NCBI GenBank assembly: GCA_023427985.1
Contig: JAEYZM010000004.1
Span: forward strand, 148,324 to 212,323
From: Bacteroidota bacterium
GTDB lineage: Bacteria > Bacteroidota > Bacteroidia > Sphingobacteriales > Sphingobacteriaceae
Direction of reading: 5' to 3'
Length of the DNA stretch: 64,000 bases
Shown here one piece after another: positions 27,427 to 38,006 of the stretch (position 1 is the stretch's first letter; every line of letters starts with the position of its first letter). The notes under the pieces are model-generated. The model was not told where the DNA came from, did no database searches, and worked only from the letters and a program-made list of their open reading frames with translations. Made by a program: the position numbers and the translations under genes.

Positions 27427-30400
27427 ATGGAAATATTAAAACCAAAAAATGAAGCAGCACGCTTAAAAGCATTAAAGCAATATAACATTTGGCACAGTGG
27501 TCAGGAAAGAGAGTTTGATCGACTTACTGAAATGGCGAGTATCATTTTTGAAGTGCCTATGTCGACCATCTCCATAATAGGTGATGACATACAATGGTTG
27601 AAATCAGCGGTTGGTTTAGACACCGATGATATCAAAAGAGAACAATCCATTTGCACAGTAACCATTTTAGAAGATCGATTGTTAGAAATTAACGATACAC
27701 TAACTGATAAACGATTTAATAATCTCGACTGTGTAGTTGAAGATCCAAACATTCGATTTTATGCTGGATATCCGATAATCGATAAAAATGGATATGCATT
27801 AGGGTCGATGTGTGTATTGGATAATAAGCCCAATAAACTTACAGAAGTACAAAGGAAAATATTAAAATTATTAGCCGAAGAAGCAGCGGCGCTTATTCAA
27901 GAACGAAAGGTTAGAGAAAATACGAAGAACTTTGAAAAGATTTTTAATTCGTCCGATGATCTTATTTGTATTGCAAACACAGAAGGTTTTTTCGAACGGA
28001 TCAATCCAGGCTTTATTAAAGTCTTAGGGTACGATGAACAAACATTGTTAAATAAACAATACTTTGAATTCATTCATCCAGACGATATCACATCGACAAA
28101 AAAAATATTAGATGAACTTTCAAAGGGCAAATCCATCAATAATTTCATCAATCGATTTAAGACCATTGAAAATGATATTCGATATATTGAATGGTTAGCA
28201 AATCCAGATTCTAGTTCTAATATTATTTACGCCATAGGAAGAGATATTACCGACTCCATTCTCGCGCAAAAGAAAGTTGAAGAAAGTGAAACCAAACTGA
28301 GTTTATTTTTTGAAAACTCACAAGGGCTTATGTGCACGCATGACTTAGAAGGTAATTTCTTAACACTTAATCAAGCAGGTGCTGCAATTTTAGGATATAA
28401 AACCGAAGAATTAATAGGAAAAAATCTAAGTTATATTATACCAGAAAAGTATCACGATGAGTTACAGCAGTATTTAGTACAAATCAATAAATACGGTAAG
28501 GCATCCGGCAATATGGTTACACAACATAAAAACGGAAGTGTGAAGATCTGGATGTTTAATAATGTTGTTGAAAATTCTAACGGTCAAAATAAATATGTTA
28601 TTGGGAATTCAATTGATATAACAGAGCGATATCATCTTGAGAGAGATTTGGTAAAAACTAAATCATTTTTAGAACAAACAAATCAGTTAGCAAGAGTTGG
28701 AGGATGGGAGGTTGATTTAATTAAGAATACCGTTTATTGGACAGATATAACAAAAGAAATTCATGAAGTACCATCGGACTTTGTTCCTGATTTAGAAAAA
28801 GGTTTGTCGTTTTACGAAGAAGGGCCTGATAGAGATGCAATGATCAAAGCGGTTGAAGATGGAATAAAACATAATCGAAATTGGGATATAGAGTCTAAAA
28901 TTACTACAGCAAAAGGCAATAAAATTTGGGTAAGAGCAATTGGACATCCAGTTATAGAGAATGGAAAATGTGTTAAATTGAAGGGAGCATTTCAGGATGT
29001 AGATCAGCGCAAAAAAGCAGAATTAGAATATTTAAGTACACAGAAATTATTAAGCGATGTATTAGACTCTACATCTGAAGTGTGTATTATTGCAACTGAT
29101 ACCAATGGAATAATTACTTTATTTAACAAAGGCGCAGAGCGTATGTTAGGTTATGAAGCAGAAGAGGTATTAGGTATACAAAGTCCAATCATAATTCATA
29201 ATTTAAAAGAAGTTGAACGCAGGTCGAATTATTTAAGTAAAAAATACAATAAGAATATTGACGGTTTCGAGACCTTCATATATGAGGCTGAAGAATTGGG
29301 ATACGATCAGAATGAATGGACCTATATTGCGAAAGATAAAAAAGAATTTAAAGTATCCTTAGTTGTTACACCTATTAAAGATATCGAACAAAAGACAATA
29401 GGTTATTTGGGCGTTGGAATGGATATTTCTGAGGCCTATAAAATCCGATTGGAATTAATGCGTGCAAAAGAATTAGCAGAAGATGCTAGTAAAGCCAAAT
29501 CAGAATTCCTAGCAAACATGAGTCATGAAATTAGAACTCCATTAAACGGAATAATTGGCTTTACAGAACTTGTATTGAAGACGAATCTAACTGAAACACA
29601 AAATCAATATTTACAAATTGTCAATCAGTCGGCCAATTCATTATTAGGCATCATTAACGACATTCTCGATTTCTCAAAAATTGAAGCAGGTAAGTTAGAA
29701 TTAGATATCGACAAATGCGATGTATTTGAAATTGGTAGTCAGTGCGTCGATATTATTTCATTCCAAGCACAAAGTAAAAACATAGAGGTTCTGTTAAATA
29801 TTGAACCTCAAGTGCCTCGTTATATTTGGGCCGATAATATACGCTTGAAACAAATCTTAGTGAACTTATTGAGCAATGCTGTCAAGTTTACTACAGATGG
29901 TGAAGTTGAATTAAGTATTAAGTGTGTAGCGAATGAAAAAAACAGAGCTAAGTTTGAATTCAAAGTAAGAGATACCGGTATAGGTATTCATCCTAGCAAA
30001 CAGGAAAAAATCTTTGAGGCATTCGCACAGGAAGATTCGTCCACCACAAAAAAATATGGCGGAACAGGTTTGGGATTGAGTATATCCAATAAGTTGCTGT
30101 ACTTGATGAATAGTAAATTGGAATTATCTTCTGAACCAGGCAAAGGAAGTGTGTTTTATTTCAGCATTGAACTTCAGTGTGAAGAAGGAGAACGATTGCA
30201 ATGGGAAAAAATTGAGAACATCAAAAAAGTTTTAGTGGTAGACGATCACGATAGAAATCGTGAGATCCTAAAACAAATGTTGTTACTTCAAAATATTCAA
30301 ACTATTGAAGCCAAAAATGGTATCGATGCCATTCACATGTTAAGCAATGGAACGAAGTGTGATTTGGTTATTATGGATTTTAACATGCCGTATTTAGATG

Positions 30401-31386
30401 GGCTTGAAACCATCAAGAAAATTCGTGAAAATTTATATCCAGATCCAGTACAATTACCTATCATCTTATTCCACAGTTCTTCTGAAGATGCACAAATTGC
30501 AGACGCAAGTGAAATTTTAAAAATAAATAGGAGAATTAATAAGCCTATTAAAATTGATGAGTTATTTAAAACGATTGCAAGAGTTAACGAGCAGAATACA
30601 GATAATAAAAAATATACAGAACAAGTAGAAACTATTCATAGTGAGTCGCCTAATATATTAATTGCAGAAGACAACAATGTTAATATTTTACTTACAAGAA
30701 TTCTAATTACAAAGGCTATACCTAATGTAAATTTATACGAAGCATCTACTGGAATAGAAGCAATAGAGATTTGTAAGAACCACAACATCGACCTAATATT
30801 TATGGACATACAAATGCCAGATATGAATGGTTATAAAGCGACTGAAGTAATTAGGAAGGAGCTAAAACAAGAAATGCCGATTCTTGCTTTAACAGCTGGT
30901 GTTGTGAAGGATGAAGTTGATAAATGTATTGAAGCGGGAATGAATGAATTTATTAGCAAACCAGTTTCAGAGATTAATATCATTAATGCATTGAATAAAT
31001 GGGTTGTGTTTAAAGATGAAATTCTCAAAAACAATATCGACAATTCTACTGGAAATATTTTGTTTGATAAGAATACGTTGAAACAATACTTAGGCGACGA
31101 TGAAGAATTATTGAAGGAGTTGATGTTAACCATACAATCGGATTTAATTGAGAGTTTAAAAATTATCGAACAAATTGCGAAAGAAGAAAATGTCGATAAA
31201 TTCAATGCTTTAATACACAAATTACTTGGAATGTCTAAATCGAGCGGGCTAATTCAACTTGCAAATTATCTAACTGAATGTGATAAAAAATCGAAATTCA
31301 CTAAAGTGAATGCCGATGTATTGAATATAATCAAAAGAGAAGTTAAATTAGCATTAAGTAGAATTGAGAATGAATTAAACATTTAA
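27427..31386 (+). CDS. Hybrid sensor histidine kinase (GAF-PASx4-HisKA-HATPase-REC-REC-Hpt)
   Basis: Soluble multi-step phosphorelay kinase of 1319 residues from the ATG at 27427. Order: GAF (about 10-160), four PAS domains (about 170-680), HisKA with FLANMSHEIRTPLNG (about 695), HATPase with the N box LVNLLSNAVKF and G boxes (VRDTGIGI; GGTGLGLS). Two receivers follow (VLVVDDHDRN... MDFNMP; ILIAEDNNVN... MDIQMP), then a C-terminal Hpt domain (ALIHKLLG). No transmembrane segment is seen, so it senses a cytosolic signal. It is monocistronic, with no adjacent output regulator. The CheY-like protein at 1.3 kb or others could receive its phosphate. Confidence 0.95.
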   Translation: MEILKPKNEAARLKALKQYNIWHSGQEREFDRLTEMASIIFEVPMSTISIIGDDIQWLKSAVGLDTDDIKREQSICTVTILEDRLLEINDTLTDKRFNNLDCVVEDPNIRFYAGYPIIDKNGYALGSMCVLDNKPNKLTEVQRKILKLLAEEAAALIQERKVRENTKNFEKIFNSSDDLICIANTEGFFERINPGFIKVLGYDEQTLLNKQYFEFIHPDDITSTKKILDELSKGKSINNFINRFKTIENDIRYIEWLANPDSSSNIIYAIGRDITDSILAQKKVEESETKLSLFFENSQGLMCTHDLEGNFLTLNQAGAAILGYKTEELIGKNLSYIIPEKYHDELQQYLVQINKYGKASGNMVTQHKNGSVKIWMFNNVVENSNGQNKYVIGNSIDITERYHLERDLVKTKSFLEQTNQLARVGGWEVDLIKNTVYWTDITKEIHEVPSDFVPDLEKGLSFYEEGPDRDAMIKAVEDGIKHNRNWDIESKITTAKGNKIWVRAIGHPVIENGKCVKLKGAFQDVDQRKKAELEYLSTQKLLSDVLDSTSEVCIIATDTNGIITLFNKGAERMLGYEAEEVLGIQSPIIIHNLKEVERRSNYLSKKYNKNIDGFETFIYEAEELGYDQNEWTYIAKDKKEFKVSLVVTPIKDIEQKTIGYLGVGMDISEAYKIRLELMRAKELAEDASKAKSEFLANMSHEIRTPLNGIIGFTELVLKTNLTETQNQYLQIVNQSANSLLGIINDILDFSKIEAGKLELDIDKCDVFEIGSQCVDIISFQAQSKNIEVLLNIEPQVPRYIWADNIRLKQILVNLLSNAVKFTTDGEVELSIKCVANEKNRAKFEFKVRDTGIGIHPSKQEKIFEAFAQEDSSTTKKYGGTGLGLSISNKLLYLMNSKLELSSEPGKGSVFYFSIELQCEEGERLQWEKIENIKKVLVVDDHDRNREILKQMLLLQNIQTIEAKNGIDAIHMLSNGTKCDLVIMDFNMPYLDGLETIKKIRENLYPDPVQLPIILFHSSSEDAQIADASEILKINRRINKPIKIDELFKTIARVNEQNTDNKKYTEQVETIHSESPNILIAEDNNVNILLTRILITKAIPNVNLYEASTGIEAIEICKNHNIDLIFMDIQMPDMNGYKATEVIRKELKQEMPILALTAGVVKDEVDKCIEAGMNEFISKPVSEINIINALNKWVVFKDEILKNNIDNSTGNILFDKNTLKQYLGDDEELLKELMLTIQSDLIESLKIIEQIAKEENVDKFNALIHKLLGMSKSSGLIQLANYLTECDKKSKFTKVNADVLNIIKREVKLALSRIENELNI

Positions 31387-31418
31387 TTTAAAAAACTTGT
31401 TGTTTTAAGAAAAGAACT

Positions 31419-31862
31419 ATGAAAAAAATCATTGCAATAATCGTATTAATTATCACTGGTATTGGCACAACATTTAGTCAAACTTCTGAAGCAGATAAAA
31501 TATTAGGAACCTGGCTAGTTGGAAGTGGTAAAGCACATATTAAAATTACCAAATACGGCGATAAGTACATGGGTAAAATTGTTTGGTTAAAGGATCCAAA
31601 AAATGAGAAAGGTGAAGCAAAGACCGACAAGAATAATCCGGATGAGAAAAAAAGAACAACACCTTTATTGGGTTTAACCAATATGATAGGTTTTAAATAC
31701 ACAGGTAAAAACCAATGGCAAAATGGTACCATTTACGATGCTGAATCTGGGAATACCTACAGTTGTAATATTAAAATGATCGACAATAAAACCTTAGAAG
31801 TAAGAGGTTATGTTGGCGTTTCACTGTTTGGAAGAACAGATACCTGGAAGAGAGTAGAATAG
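31419..31862 (+). CDS. DUF2147 domain-containing secreted protein
   Basis: Protein of 147 residues with a signal peptide (ends GTTFSQ). The remainder fits DUF2147, a lipocalin-like beta-barrel: ILGTWLVGSGKAHIKITKYG, GKIVWLKDPKNEKG, and the C-terminal LEVRGYVGVSLFGRTDTWKR. The function is not established. It lies 32 nt after the hybrid kinase gene and may share its transcript. Confidence 0.88.
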   Translation: MKKIIAIIVLIITGIGTTFSQTSEADKILGTWLVGSGKAHIKITKYGDKYMGKIVWLKDPKNEKGEAKTDKNNPDEKKRTTPLLGLTNMIGFKYTGKNQWQNGTIYDAESGNTYSCNIKMIDNKTLEVRGYVGVSLFGRTDTWKRVE

Positions 31863-31879
31863 GTCTATCAACACAAATC

Positions 31880-31947
31880 GCATATACGTTAATCTTATAC
31901 AAAAATTGAGGTTTTTAAAACCTTGGCGTGATTTTTAACGTATATGC
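31880..31947. promoter_or_regulatory. Nested inverted repeat upstream of the OmpA-like gene
   Basis: Perfect 13-bp arms GCATATACGTTAA (31880-31892) and TTAACGTATATGC (31935-31947) enclose a second hairpin AGGTTTT/AAAACCT (31909-31923). The right arm ends 3 nt before the -7 element of the next gene, so a bound protein or fold here would cover the -33 region. It could be an operator or an mRNA 3' structure of the DUF2147 gene; it lacks a T-tract. Confidence 0.65.
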
Positions 31948-31950
31948 ATC

Positions 31951-31958
31951 TATATTTG
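31951..31958 (+). promoter_or_regulatory. -7 promoter element (TATATTTG) of the OmpA-like gene
   Basis: Perfect TAnnTTTG ending 7 nt before the ATG at 31966, which predicts a leaderless transcript. Confidence 0.65.
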
Positions 31959-31965
31959 TGTACCT

Positions 31966-32499
31966 ATGAAAAATATAATTGCATGTCTTTTTAGAAAAAA
32001 GATTTACCTCTTTGTTATTTTATCACTTTGTATCAGCCAGCTAAGTCAAGCGAGGAGTAATCACAAGTCGGACACACTTGAAGAAATTCAAAAACAATAC
32101 GAGCATTTAATCAAAAAATTCAGTACCGCAAAAATCGATAAATTTGAAAATGCACTTCGAGTTGTGGTCGATGCAGATCAGGTATTTGAACCTAATTCTA
32201 AAACATTTAAGCAAATAGAAGACAATCTACTACCATCATTATTTGAACATTTAAAAAAGTTTTCTAACTCTGAGTTTATTGTTACAATTCATTCAGATAC
32301 CGATGGAGATGATGCCATGAATCTAGAGATTTCAAAGAGAAGGGCAACAGAGTTAAAAAATTATTTTCAAAAAAATGGCATCAAATCCAATAGATTCAAA
32401 TGCATTGGTCTAGGTGAAAGTCAGGCTTTAAATTTCAAAAAAGGAGACATCATCAAGACTAATAACAGAATTGAGATTTTAATATTAGCCGATCATTAA
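31966..32499 (+). CDS. OmpA family protein (peptidoglycan-binding domain)
   Basis: Small exported protein of 177 residues. It has an N-terminal signal/anchor helix (about 10-28) and a helical linker. An OmpA-C domain (about 58-175) follows, with VVVDADQVFEPNSKTFKQIE, SDTDGDDAMNLEISKRRA and NNRIEILI. The canonical NxxLSxxRA helix is present as NLEISKRRA. It probably anchors to peptidoglycan in the periplasm. There is no barrel domain. Its promoter region contains a strong inverted repeat, suggesting dedicated regulation. Confidence 0.88.
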   Translation: MKNIIACLFRKKIYLFVILSLCISQLSQARSNHKSDTLEEIQKQYEHLIKKFSTAKIDKFENALRVVVDADQVFEPNSKTFKQIEDNLLPSLFEHLKKFSNSEFIVTIHSDTDGDDAMNLEISKRRATELKNYFQKNGIKSNRFKCIGLGESQALNFKKGDIIKTNNRIEILILADH

Positions 32500-32606
32500 A
32501 TAGTACAGAATTGTAGTTTGATTTTCGATAGTATTAATCATTAAAAAATCATACAATTAAATTTCTAAGTAGAAGTACATATTTGTTTCAAATCAATAGA
32601 AACAAA

Positions 32607-35006
32607 ATGAAAAAAACTTTACTTAGAATTTTTGGTTTATACCTAATTTTTCTTTTATTAAATACGATTAGTGGAAATACACTACTTATTGCTCAAGGAA
32701 CACGTGGAAACTTATACGTTACAAACGGTAGTGTTAATTCAACTTTAAGAGTAAACGATCGGCTTTTTATTGCAGGTAATTTCGATAAAATAGGGCCTAG
32801 AACTGGTTCGTTTGCCTTAGTACATTCAAATCAGAATGTATTAGTACGTATGTATCCTAAAATCAAGGGTAGTGTTTGGACACTTGAGTCTGATGGACAA
32901 GATGGATGGTATTTAGGGGGAGATTTTTATGTTGAGAAATCGAACCGCAGGCATTTGATCCATGTCAATCCAGATGGCAGCTTGGATGAATCTTTTAATC
33001 CAAACGTAAACGATGGGGTCACCTATATCTATAAACACAATAACAAATTATACATCAGTGGATTTTTCACAGAGGTAAATGCGAGTAATCGATTAGCATT
33101 CGCATGTGTGGATGCAAGCACAGGAGTAGTTGATGCGATGAACATTCCCTTAGATTCTTATGCGAATTGGATGCAAGTACACGGTAACTATATGTATGTA
33201 GGTGGTACATTTACGGATGTAAGCACCCTACCCTATCAATATTTATTTCGAATTAATTTAACAACAAATGCTTTAGACACATGGAATATGGAATTGAATG
33301 AAGCTGTGAATTGTTTAAAGGTTTATGACAACAAACTTTACATTGCTGGATTCTTTAGCCAAGTAAAAAACACCATTGTTGATCGAATTGCTGCAATAGA
33401 TTTAAGTAATGATAGTGTTATTAATACCGGAATTAGTATTCAAGGATTCGGAATATCTTCAATGGACATTTATAACAATGCTTTATATTTTGGAGGATAT
33501 TTTGATAGTGTCAATTTAATGCCAAGAAAAAATCTTGCCTGTTATGATTTATTGAACAAACAAATTACATCATGGGACCCATCGTTAAAAGGAAATTCAA
33601 ATTTCATAAAAGTTCATAACGACAATATTGTAGTTGGAGGTGTATTTGATTCTGTTGGGAATCTAGAAAGAAAAAATCTAACTGCAATAGATCCCTTTAC
33701 TGGTATTGCAACTTCTTGGAATCCAAGTCCCGATAAATTTGTATTTGCCATTGGCGCAAATGATCAAGGCATTGCAGTAGGTGGTTTGTTCACAAGTATT
33801 GTACGTAAAGATGTTAAAAACCTAGCTGTAGTAAATTATCAAACTGGTATTGCAGAAAATTGGTCAATCAACATTAATGGAGATATTGCAACGATGGTGA
33901 ATGATGCAAATAAACTCATTATATCAGGAAGTTTTGATACGGTTGAAAATCAATTAAGAAGATCGGTAGCTGCGTTCAATTTAGCGGATTTAAGTTTAAG
34001 TAATTGGGATATCCAACTTACAGATACTTTTTCATATATCAGCACTATGCTGATACATAACAATGCATTATTTATTGCTGGTGGATTTGAAGGAATTGGT
34101 ACAAGTAATGTCAGAAATATTGCAAAGATAAATTTAAGCACAGCAGCAGTTGAAAATTGGAACATCGACCTAATTGGTTTTGTAAATCAAATAAAAGTAT
34201 ATAACAATAGACTATACATCGCAGGAGATTTCTCAGAAATTGAAGGCGTGAATCAAGCACATATTGCGCGTGTTGATTTGAATACAAACGAATACGATGT
34301 TAATTGGACACCGAGTGTAAATGCTGGAGTCTTAGGAGTAGATTTTTATAAAAATTTAATTTTTATTTACGGATGGTTTAATGAAGTGAATGGTTCCTTT
34401 GAGCAAGGGATAACTGCGGTTAAGGAGCTCGATGCAAGCTTAGAAGGACAAAATTTATTATTGGATGGTATTGTAACAAGTACAGCAATTAAAGACGATA
34501 TCCTTTATATAGCTGGATCATTTTTCACCTTTGGAGGAAGTATCCGTTATAATTTAGGGGCATTCAACATTGCCAATCAAGAAGTTGCTACTTGGCCTTA
34601 CGAAACCGATTTCCCTGTGAATTATTTATACATGCAAGACGATTATCTTTATGCATGCGGCATGTTTGAAAGTGTAATGAACGAGGCGCATACTGGAATT
34701 GTAGGCTTACCATACATTGGTTCTACAGTTGGTGTTGAACCGAAAAACAGTAACAAAGTAAAAACAGCTGTATACCCTAATCCATTTAAGCAAGCAATAA
34801 CAATTGCATTAGATAAAGAATACTCGAATCTAAGTATAGAGGTGCTAAGCTTGTCAGGACAATTGGTATATAATGAAAAAAACTATGAGTTAAGCAATAA
34901 AAACATTACGCTTAATTTATCTGAATTGAAGTCAAATCAATTATATATCATCAGTATTTATTCGAACAATAAGAAAGTATATAGTTCGAAAATTTACAAG
35001 GATTAA
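32607..35006 (+). CDS. T9SS type A sorting domain protein with beta-propeller-like repeats
   Basis: Surface protein of 799 residues from the ATG at 32607; the TTG further up has no support. A signal peptide is followed by about 700 residues of repeats of the type NKLYISGFFTEVN...RLAFACVDASTG, resembling propeller/delta-60-like repeats. The sorting domain at the end includes VYPNPFKQAITIAL and the terminal KVYSSKIYKD. It ends 3 nt from the stop of the TPR kinase on the other strand, so the genes are convergent with no terminator between them. The binding partner is unknown. Confidence 0.87.
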   Translation: MKKTLLRIFGLYLIFLLLNTISGNTLLIAQGTRGNLYVTNGSVNSTLRVNDRLFIAGNFDKIGPRTGSFALVHSNQNVLVRMYPKIKGSVWTLESDGQDGWYLGGDFYVEKSNRRHLIHVNPDGSLDESFNPNVNDGVTYIYKHNNKLYISGFFTEVNASNRLAFACVDASTGVVDAMNIPLDSYANWMQVHGNYMYVGGTFTDVSTLPYQYLFRINLTTNALDTWNMELNEAVNCLKVYDNKLYIAGFFSQVKNTIVDRIAAIDLSNDSVINTGISIQGFGISSMDIYNNALYFGGYFDSVNLMPRKNLACYDLLNKQITSWDPSLKGNSNFIKVHNDNIVVGGVFDSVGNLERKNLTAIDPFTGIATSWNPSPDKFVFAIGANDQGIAVGGLFTSIVRKDVKNLAVVNYQTGIAENWSININGDIATMVNDANKLIISGSFDTVENQLRRSVAAFNLADLSLSNWDIQLTDTFSYISTMLIHNNALFIAGGFEGIGTSNVRNIAKINLSTAAVENWNIDLIGFVNQIKVYNNRLYIAGDFSEIEGVNQAHIARVDLNTNEYDVNWTPSVNAGVLGVDFYKNLIFIYGWFNEVNGSFEQGITAVKELDASLEGQNLLLDGIVTSTAIKDDILYIAGSFFTFGGSIRYNLGAFNIANQEVATWPYETDFPVNYLYMQDDYLYACGMFESVMNEAHTGIVGLPYIGSTVGVEPKNSNKVKTAVYPNPFKQAITIALDKEYSNLSIEVLSLSGQLVYNEKNYELSNKNITLNLSELKSNQLYIISIYSNNKKVYSSKIYKD

Positions 35007-35008
35007 TT

Positions 35009-36958
35009 TTAGAAAATAATGGTGAAATTAGAACCTTTGCCTAGCACTGATTCAACAATAATTTCACCATTATTTGCTTCAATAAATTCTTTACAAAGCA
35101 TCAATCCCAAACCACTTCCTTTTTCATTTCCAGTTCCATATTTTAAATCTGGATCATCTGTAAACAGTGCATTTAAAGTACTACTTGCCATACCCATACC
35201 CTGATCAATTACTTTAATAACATGTTTAGAATTTCCATCAACACTGTGCTGAATTATTACTTCCGAACTTCGATTAGAAAACTTCAAAGCATTTGATAGT
35301 AAATTTCTAATGATAAAGTTTATATGATCTGCATCTATAAATGCAGTGCTTTCATTTGTGTTTTGATACTTAATTGTAATTCCTTTTTGAATAGCCGTTA
35401 TACGTAATAGTTCAATGTTTTTCTGAACAACTTCATCTAAATTTACTTCTCTTGCTTCTACATGAATTCCCCTTATTTGTGCTTGTCCCCATTTTAGAAT
35501 ATTCTCTAATGTTTCTAAAGTTAAAACGGTGTGATTTTTAAGAGTCTTCAACAATTCATACTTATCCTCTTCATTTAATTCTCCAGATTCAAATAAGTCA
35601 AGTAGCCCAACAATATTATTGATTGGCGATTTTAAATCGTGTGCAATGATTGACAATAGTTTATCTCTCACGTGTATCGAATGCACTAATTTATTATTAA
35701 GCTTATTCCTATTTATTGCAAAAAATGTAACGATGATTAATATTGCTACGATAGCAATAATCATTAAAATATATATTGAATTTTGTAATTCTTTTTGTTG
35801 ATTAATTAATTCCAGTTCTTTTACTTCAGTTCTAGATTTATCAAGTTCAAAATTTGATTGCAATAAATCCACGTCACGTTTATTTTCGTCGCGTTTAATG
35901 GAATCCATTACTGTATGAAAGTTTGATAAGGATTCGAGAGCCCCTTTAAAATCGCCCATCTCCTTTTTCAACAAATGTTGCGCATTATGTATTTCAGCTT
36001 CTAATGGTTTCTTTTGCAATTTTCTGGCGATAACTAAGGAGCTATCCATATATTGCAATGCTTTCTTTATATCAGTATCTTCATACATAATTCCTATGTT
36101 GAATAGGATTTGTGCTTTATCTTCAATAATTAAAAATTTATTTGCTATTGCTAAAGCTTCATTATAATATTTTTTAGCACTATCTGGTTGTCTTAATTGA
36201 TAATAGGCTATGCCGATGTTCATTAATAATTGAGATGTCGCTCTATTCCCTCCAATTTCATCACTTATAATTTTCGACAATTTCAGGTATTTTATGGCCT
36301 CGTTGAAGTTTGATTGAATCCCATATACTGTTCCAAGATTATTGTATATTCCTAATTCAACTTCTTTATTTTTACCTGCGTTCAATTTTTTAGCCTTGTT
36401 GAAATAGTAAATCGACTTTTCAAAATTTCCTAAGTAAATATTCAAAGTGCCAATTTTTATATAGCATTGAATTTGACCATCTTTATCGTTATGCTTATCG
36501 TAAATATTTAGGGCCCTAAAAAAATAATTGGCTGCAAGTTTATAATTGGTTTGTTTCGCCTCTAAAATCCCCAATGAATTATATATCCCTGCTACTCCAT
36601 CGTATAAATCTAAATGATAAAACAATTCCAATGCTTTTTTAGACAATGCTCTGGCATCATCTAATTGCCCTTTGGAATCGGCAATGGTAGCCTCTGCTGC
36701 ATAGATTAATGCAATTCCTCGCTCATATTTAATTTTATTAGCAAGTGTTTTTGCCAAGTTCGCATAGTGCGATGCCGAGTCGGTATTTTTATATAAATAA
36801 TATTTTAAATAATCCCGATAAATTAATACGCGTTGGGTATCTTGACTTGCTTCTGCTAATGCCTTACTTAGTAACTGCAATTCATTTTGTGCGTATAATG
36901 GATTATTTGTAATCAGAAATAATACTATGATTACTGCAATAGATTTAATCTTTCTCAT
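35009..36958 (-). CDS. TPR-containing sensor histidine kinase
   Basis: Membrane kinase of 649 residues from the ATG at 36958; the upstream TTG is weaker. A signal sequence is followed by about 330 residues of TPR repeats in the periplasm, a coiled coil and one transmembrane helix (about 392-412, IYILMIIAIVAILIIVTFFAI). HisKA follows with LSIIAHDLKSPINNIVG, then HATPase with FIIRNLLSNALKFSN, DQGMGMA and EKGSGLGLMLC. All catalytic boxes are intact. No response regulator is adjacent. It is divergent from the BASS transporter gene. Confidence 0.94.
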   Translation of the reverse strand: MRKIKSIAVIIVLFLITNNPLYAQNELQLLSKALAEASQDTQRVLIYRDYLKYYLYKNTDSASHYANLAKTLANKIKYERGIALIYAAEATIADSKGQLDDARALSKKALELFYHLDLYDGVAGIYNSLGILEAKQTNYKLAANYFFRALNIYDKHNDKDGQIQCYIKIGTLNIYLGNFEKSIYYFNKAKKLNAGKNKEVELGIYNNLGTVYGIQSNFNEAIKYLKLSKIISDEIGGNRATSQLLMNIGIAYYQLRQPDSAKKYYNEALAIANKFLIIEDKAQILFNIGIMYEDTDIKKALQYMDSSLVIARKLQKKPLEAEIHNAQHLLKKEMGDFKGALESLSNFHTVMDSIKRDENKRDVDLLQSNFELDKSRTEVKELELINQQKELQNSIYILMIIAIVAILIIVTFFAINRNKLNNKLVHSIHVRDKLLSIIAHDLKSPINNIVGLLDLFESGELNEEDKYELLKTLKNHTVLTLETLENILKWGQAQIRGIHVEAREVNLDEVVQKNIELLRITAIQKGITIKYQNTNESTAFIDADHINFIIRNLLSNALKFSNRSSEVIIQHSVDGNSKHVIKVIDQGMGMASSTLNALFTDDPDLKYGTGNEKGSGLGLMLCKEFIEANNGEIIVESVLGKGSNFTIIF

Positions 36959-37072
36959 CAACAATTGATATACTCTAAATTAATAAATTTTAGAATTTTA
37001 ATAGACCTTTTGAAAATAATTCTATATTAAATAATATAATTTAAAAAATAATTACCTTGTAAAGAAAAAACA

Positions 37073-37924
37073 ATGGAATCGAATATAATAACTACCTTAT
37101 TCTTGCCATTAGCGCTTGGAATTATAATGCTTGGATTAGGTTTAAGCCTAAGCATTGATGACTTTAAACGTGTTTTATTATACCCAAAAGCAATCTTTAT
37201 AGGTTTGGTATGCCAAATGATTCTTTTGCCCATACTATGCTTTGCAATTGTCCTTTTATTTAAATTACCTACTGAATTAGCTGTTGGTTTGATGCTTTTG
37301 GCGGCATCGCCAGGGGGAGCTACAGCAAATTTATACAGTCATCTTTCTAAAGGAGATGTAGCATTAAACATTTCATTAACTGCAGTAAATAGTTTATTGA
37401 CTTTATTTAGTTTACCTTTTATTGTGAATGCATCCATTGCATATTTTATGGAATCGGGAGTAGTTGTACCTATGCAATTTAAAAAAGTTATGGAGGTATT
37501 TGCGATCGTGTTGCTACCAGTATCCATTGGAATGCTTATAAAATCAAAGAGTCCATCCTTAAGCACATCGCTCGATAAACCGGTGCGTATCATTTCAGCC
37601 CTATTTTTAATACTAATTATCCTTGCAACAATTGTAAAAGAAAAAGCAAACATTGCATTGTACTTTGAACAAGTTGGCCTTGCTGCATTAAGTTTTAATT
37701 TATTAAGTATGGGGATAGGTTATTATTTACCACAATTATTTAAAATCGAAAAAAAACAAGCCATATCCATCGGAATGGAAATTGGAATTCATAATGGCAC
37801 TCTTGCCATTTACATTGCTTTATCGGTCATAGGCAGTAGCATCATGAGTATTCCAGCAGCAGTATATAGTTTGATTATGTTTTTTACAGCTGCAGGTTTC
37901 GGCTGGATGGTGAGTAAACGATAA
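37073..37924 (+). CDS. Bile acid:sodium symporter family transporter (BASS)
   Basis: Inner-membrane transporter of 283 residues with about nine hydrophobic helices. Family signatures include LALGIIMLGLGLSLSIDDF at the N-terminus and LLAASPGGATANLYSHLSKGD in the middle, the conserved substrate/sodium region, then EIGIHNGTLAIYIAL. The family imports bile acids, pantoate, pyruvate or other organic anions with sodium; the substrate cannot be told. It is divergent from the TPR kinase gene with a 114-bp intergenic region. Confidence 0.92.
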   Translation: MESNIITTLFLPLALGIIMLGLGLSLSIDDFKRVLLYPKAIFIGLVCQMILLPILCFAIVLLFKLPTELAVGLMLLAASPGGATANLYSHLSKGDVALNISLTAVNSLLTLFSLPFIVNASIAYFMESGVVVPMQFKKVMEVFAIVLLPVSIGMLIKSKSPSLSTSLDKPVRIISALFLILIILATIVKEKANIALYFEQVGLAALSFNLLSMGIGYYLPQLFKIEKKQAISIGMEIGIHNGTLAIYIALSVIGSSIMSIPAAVYSLIMFFTAAGFGWMVSKR

Positions 37925-38006
37925 TTTACAGAACACTATAGCTTTCTACAAATACGTACAATTAAGATAATTGCTAGATTTTTATTCTTGTAAAAACAAA
38001 AACAAT

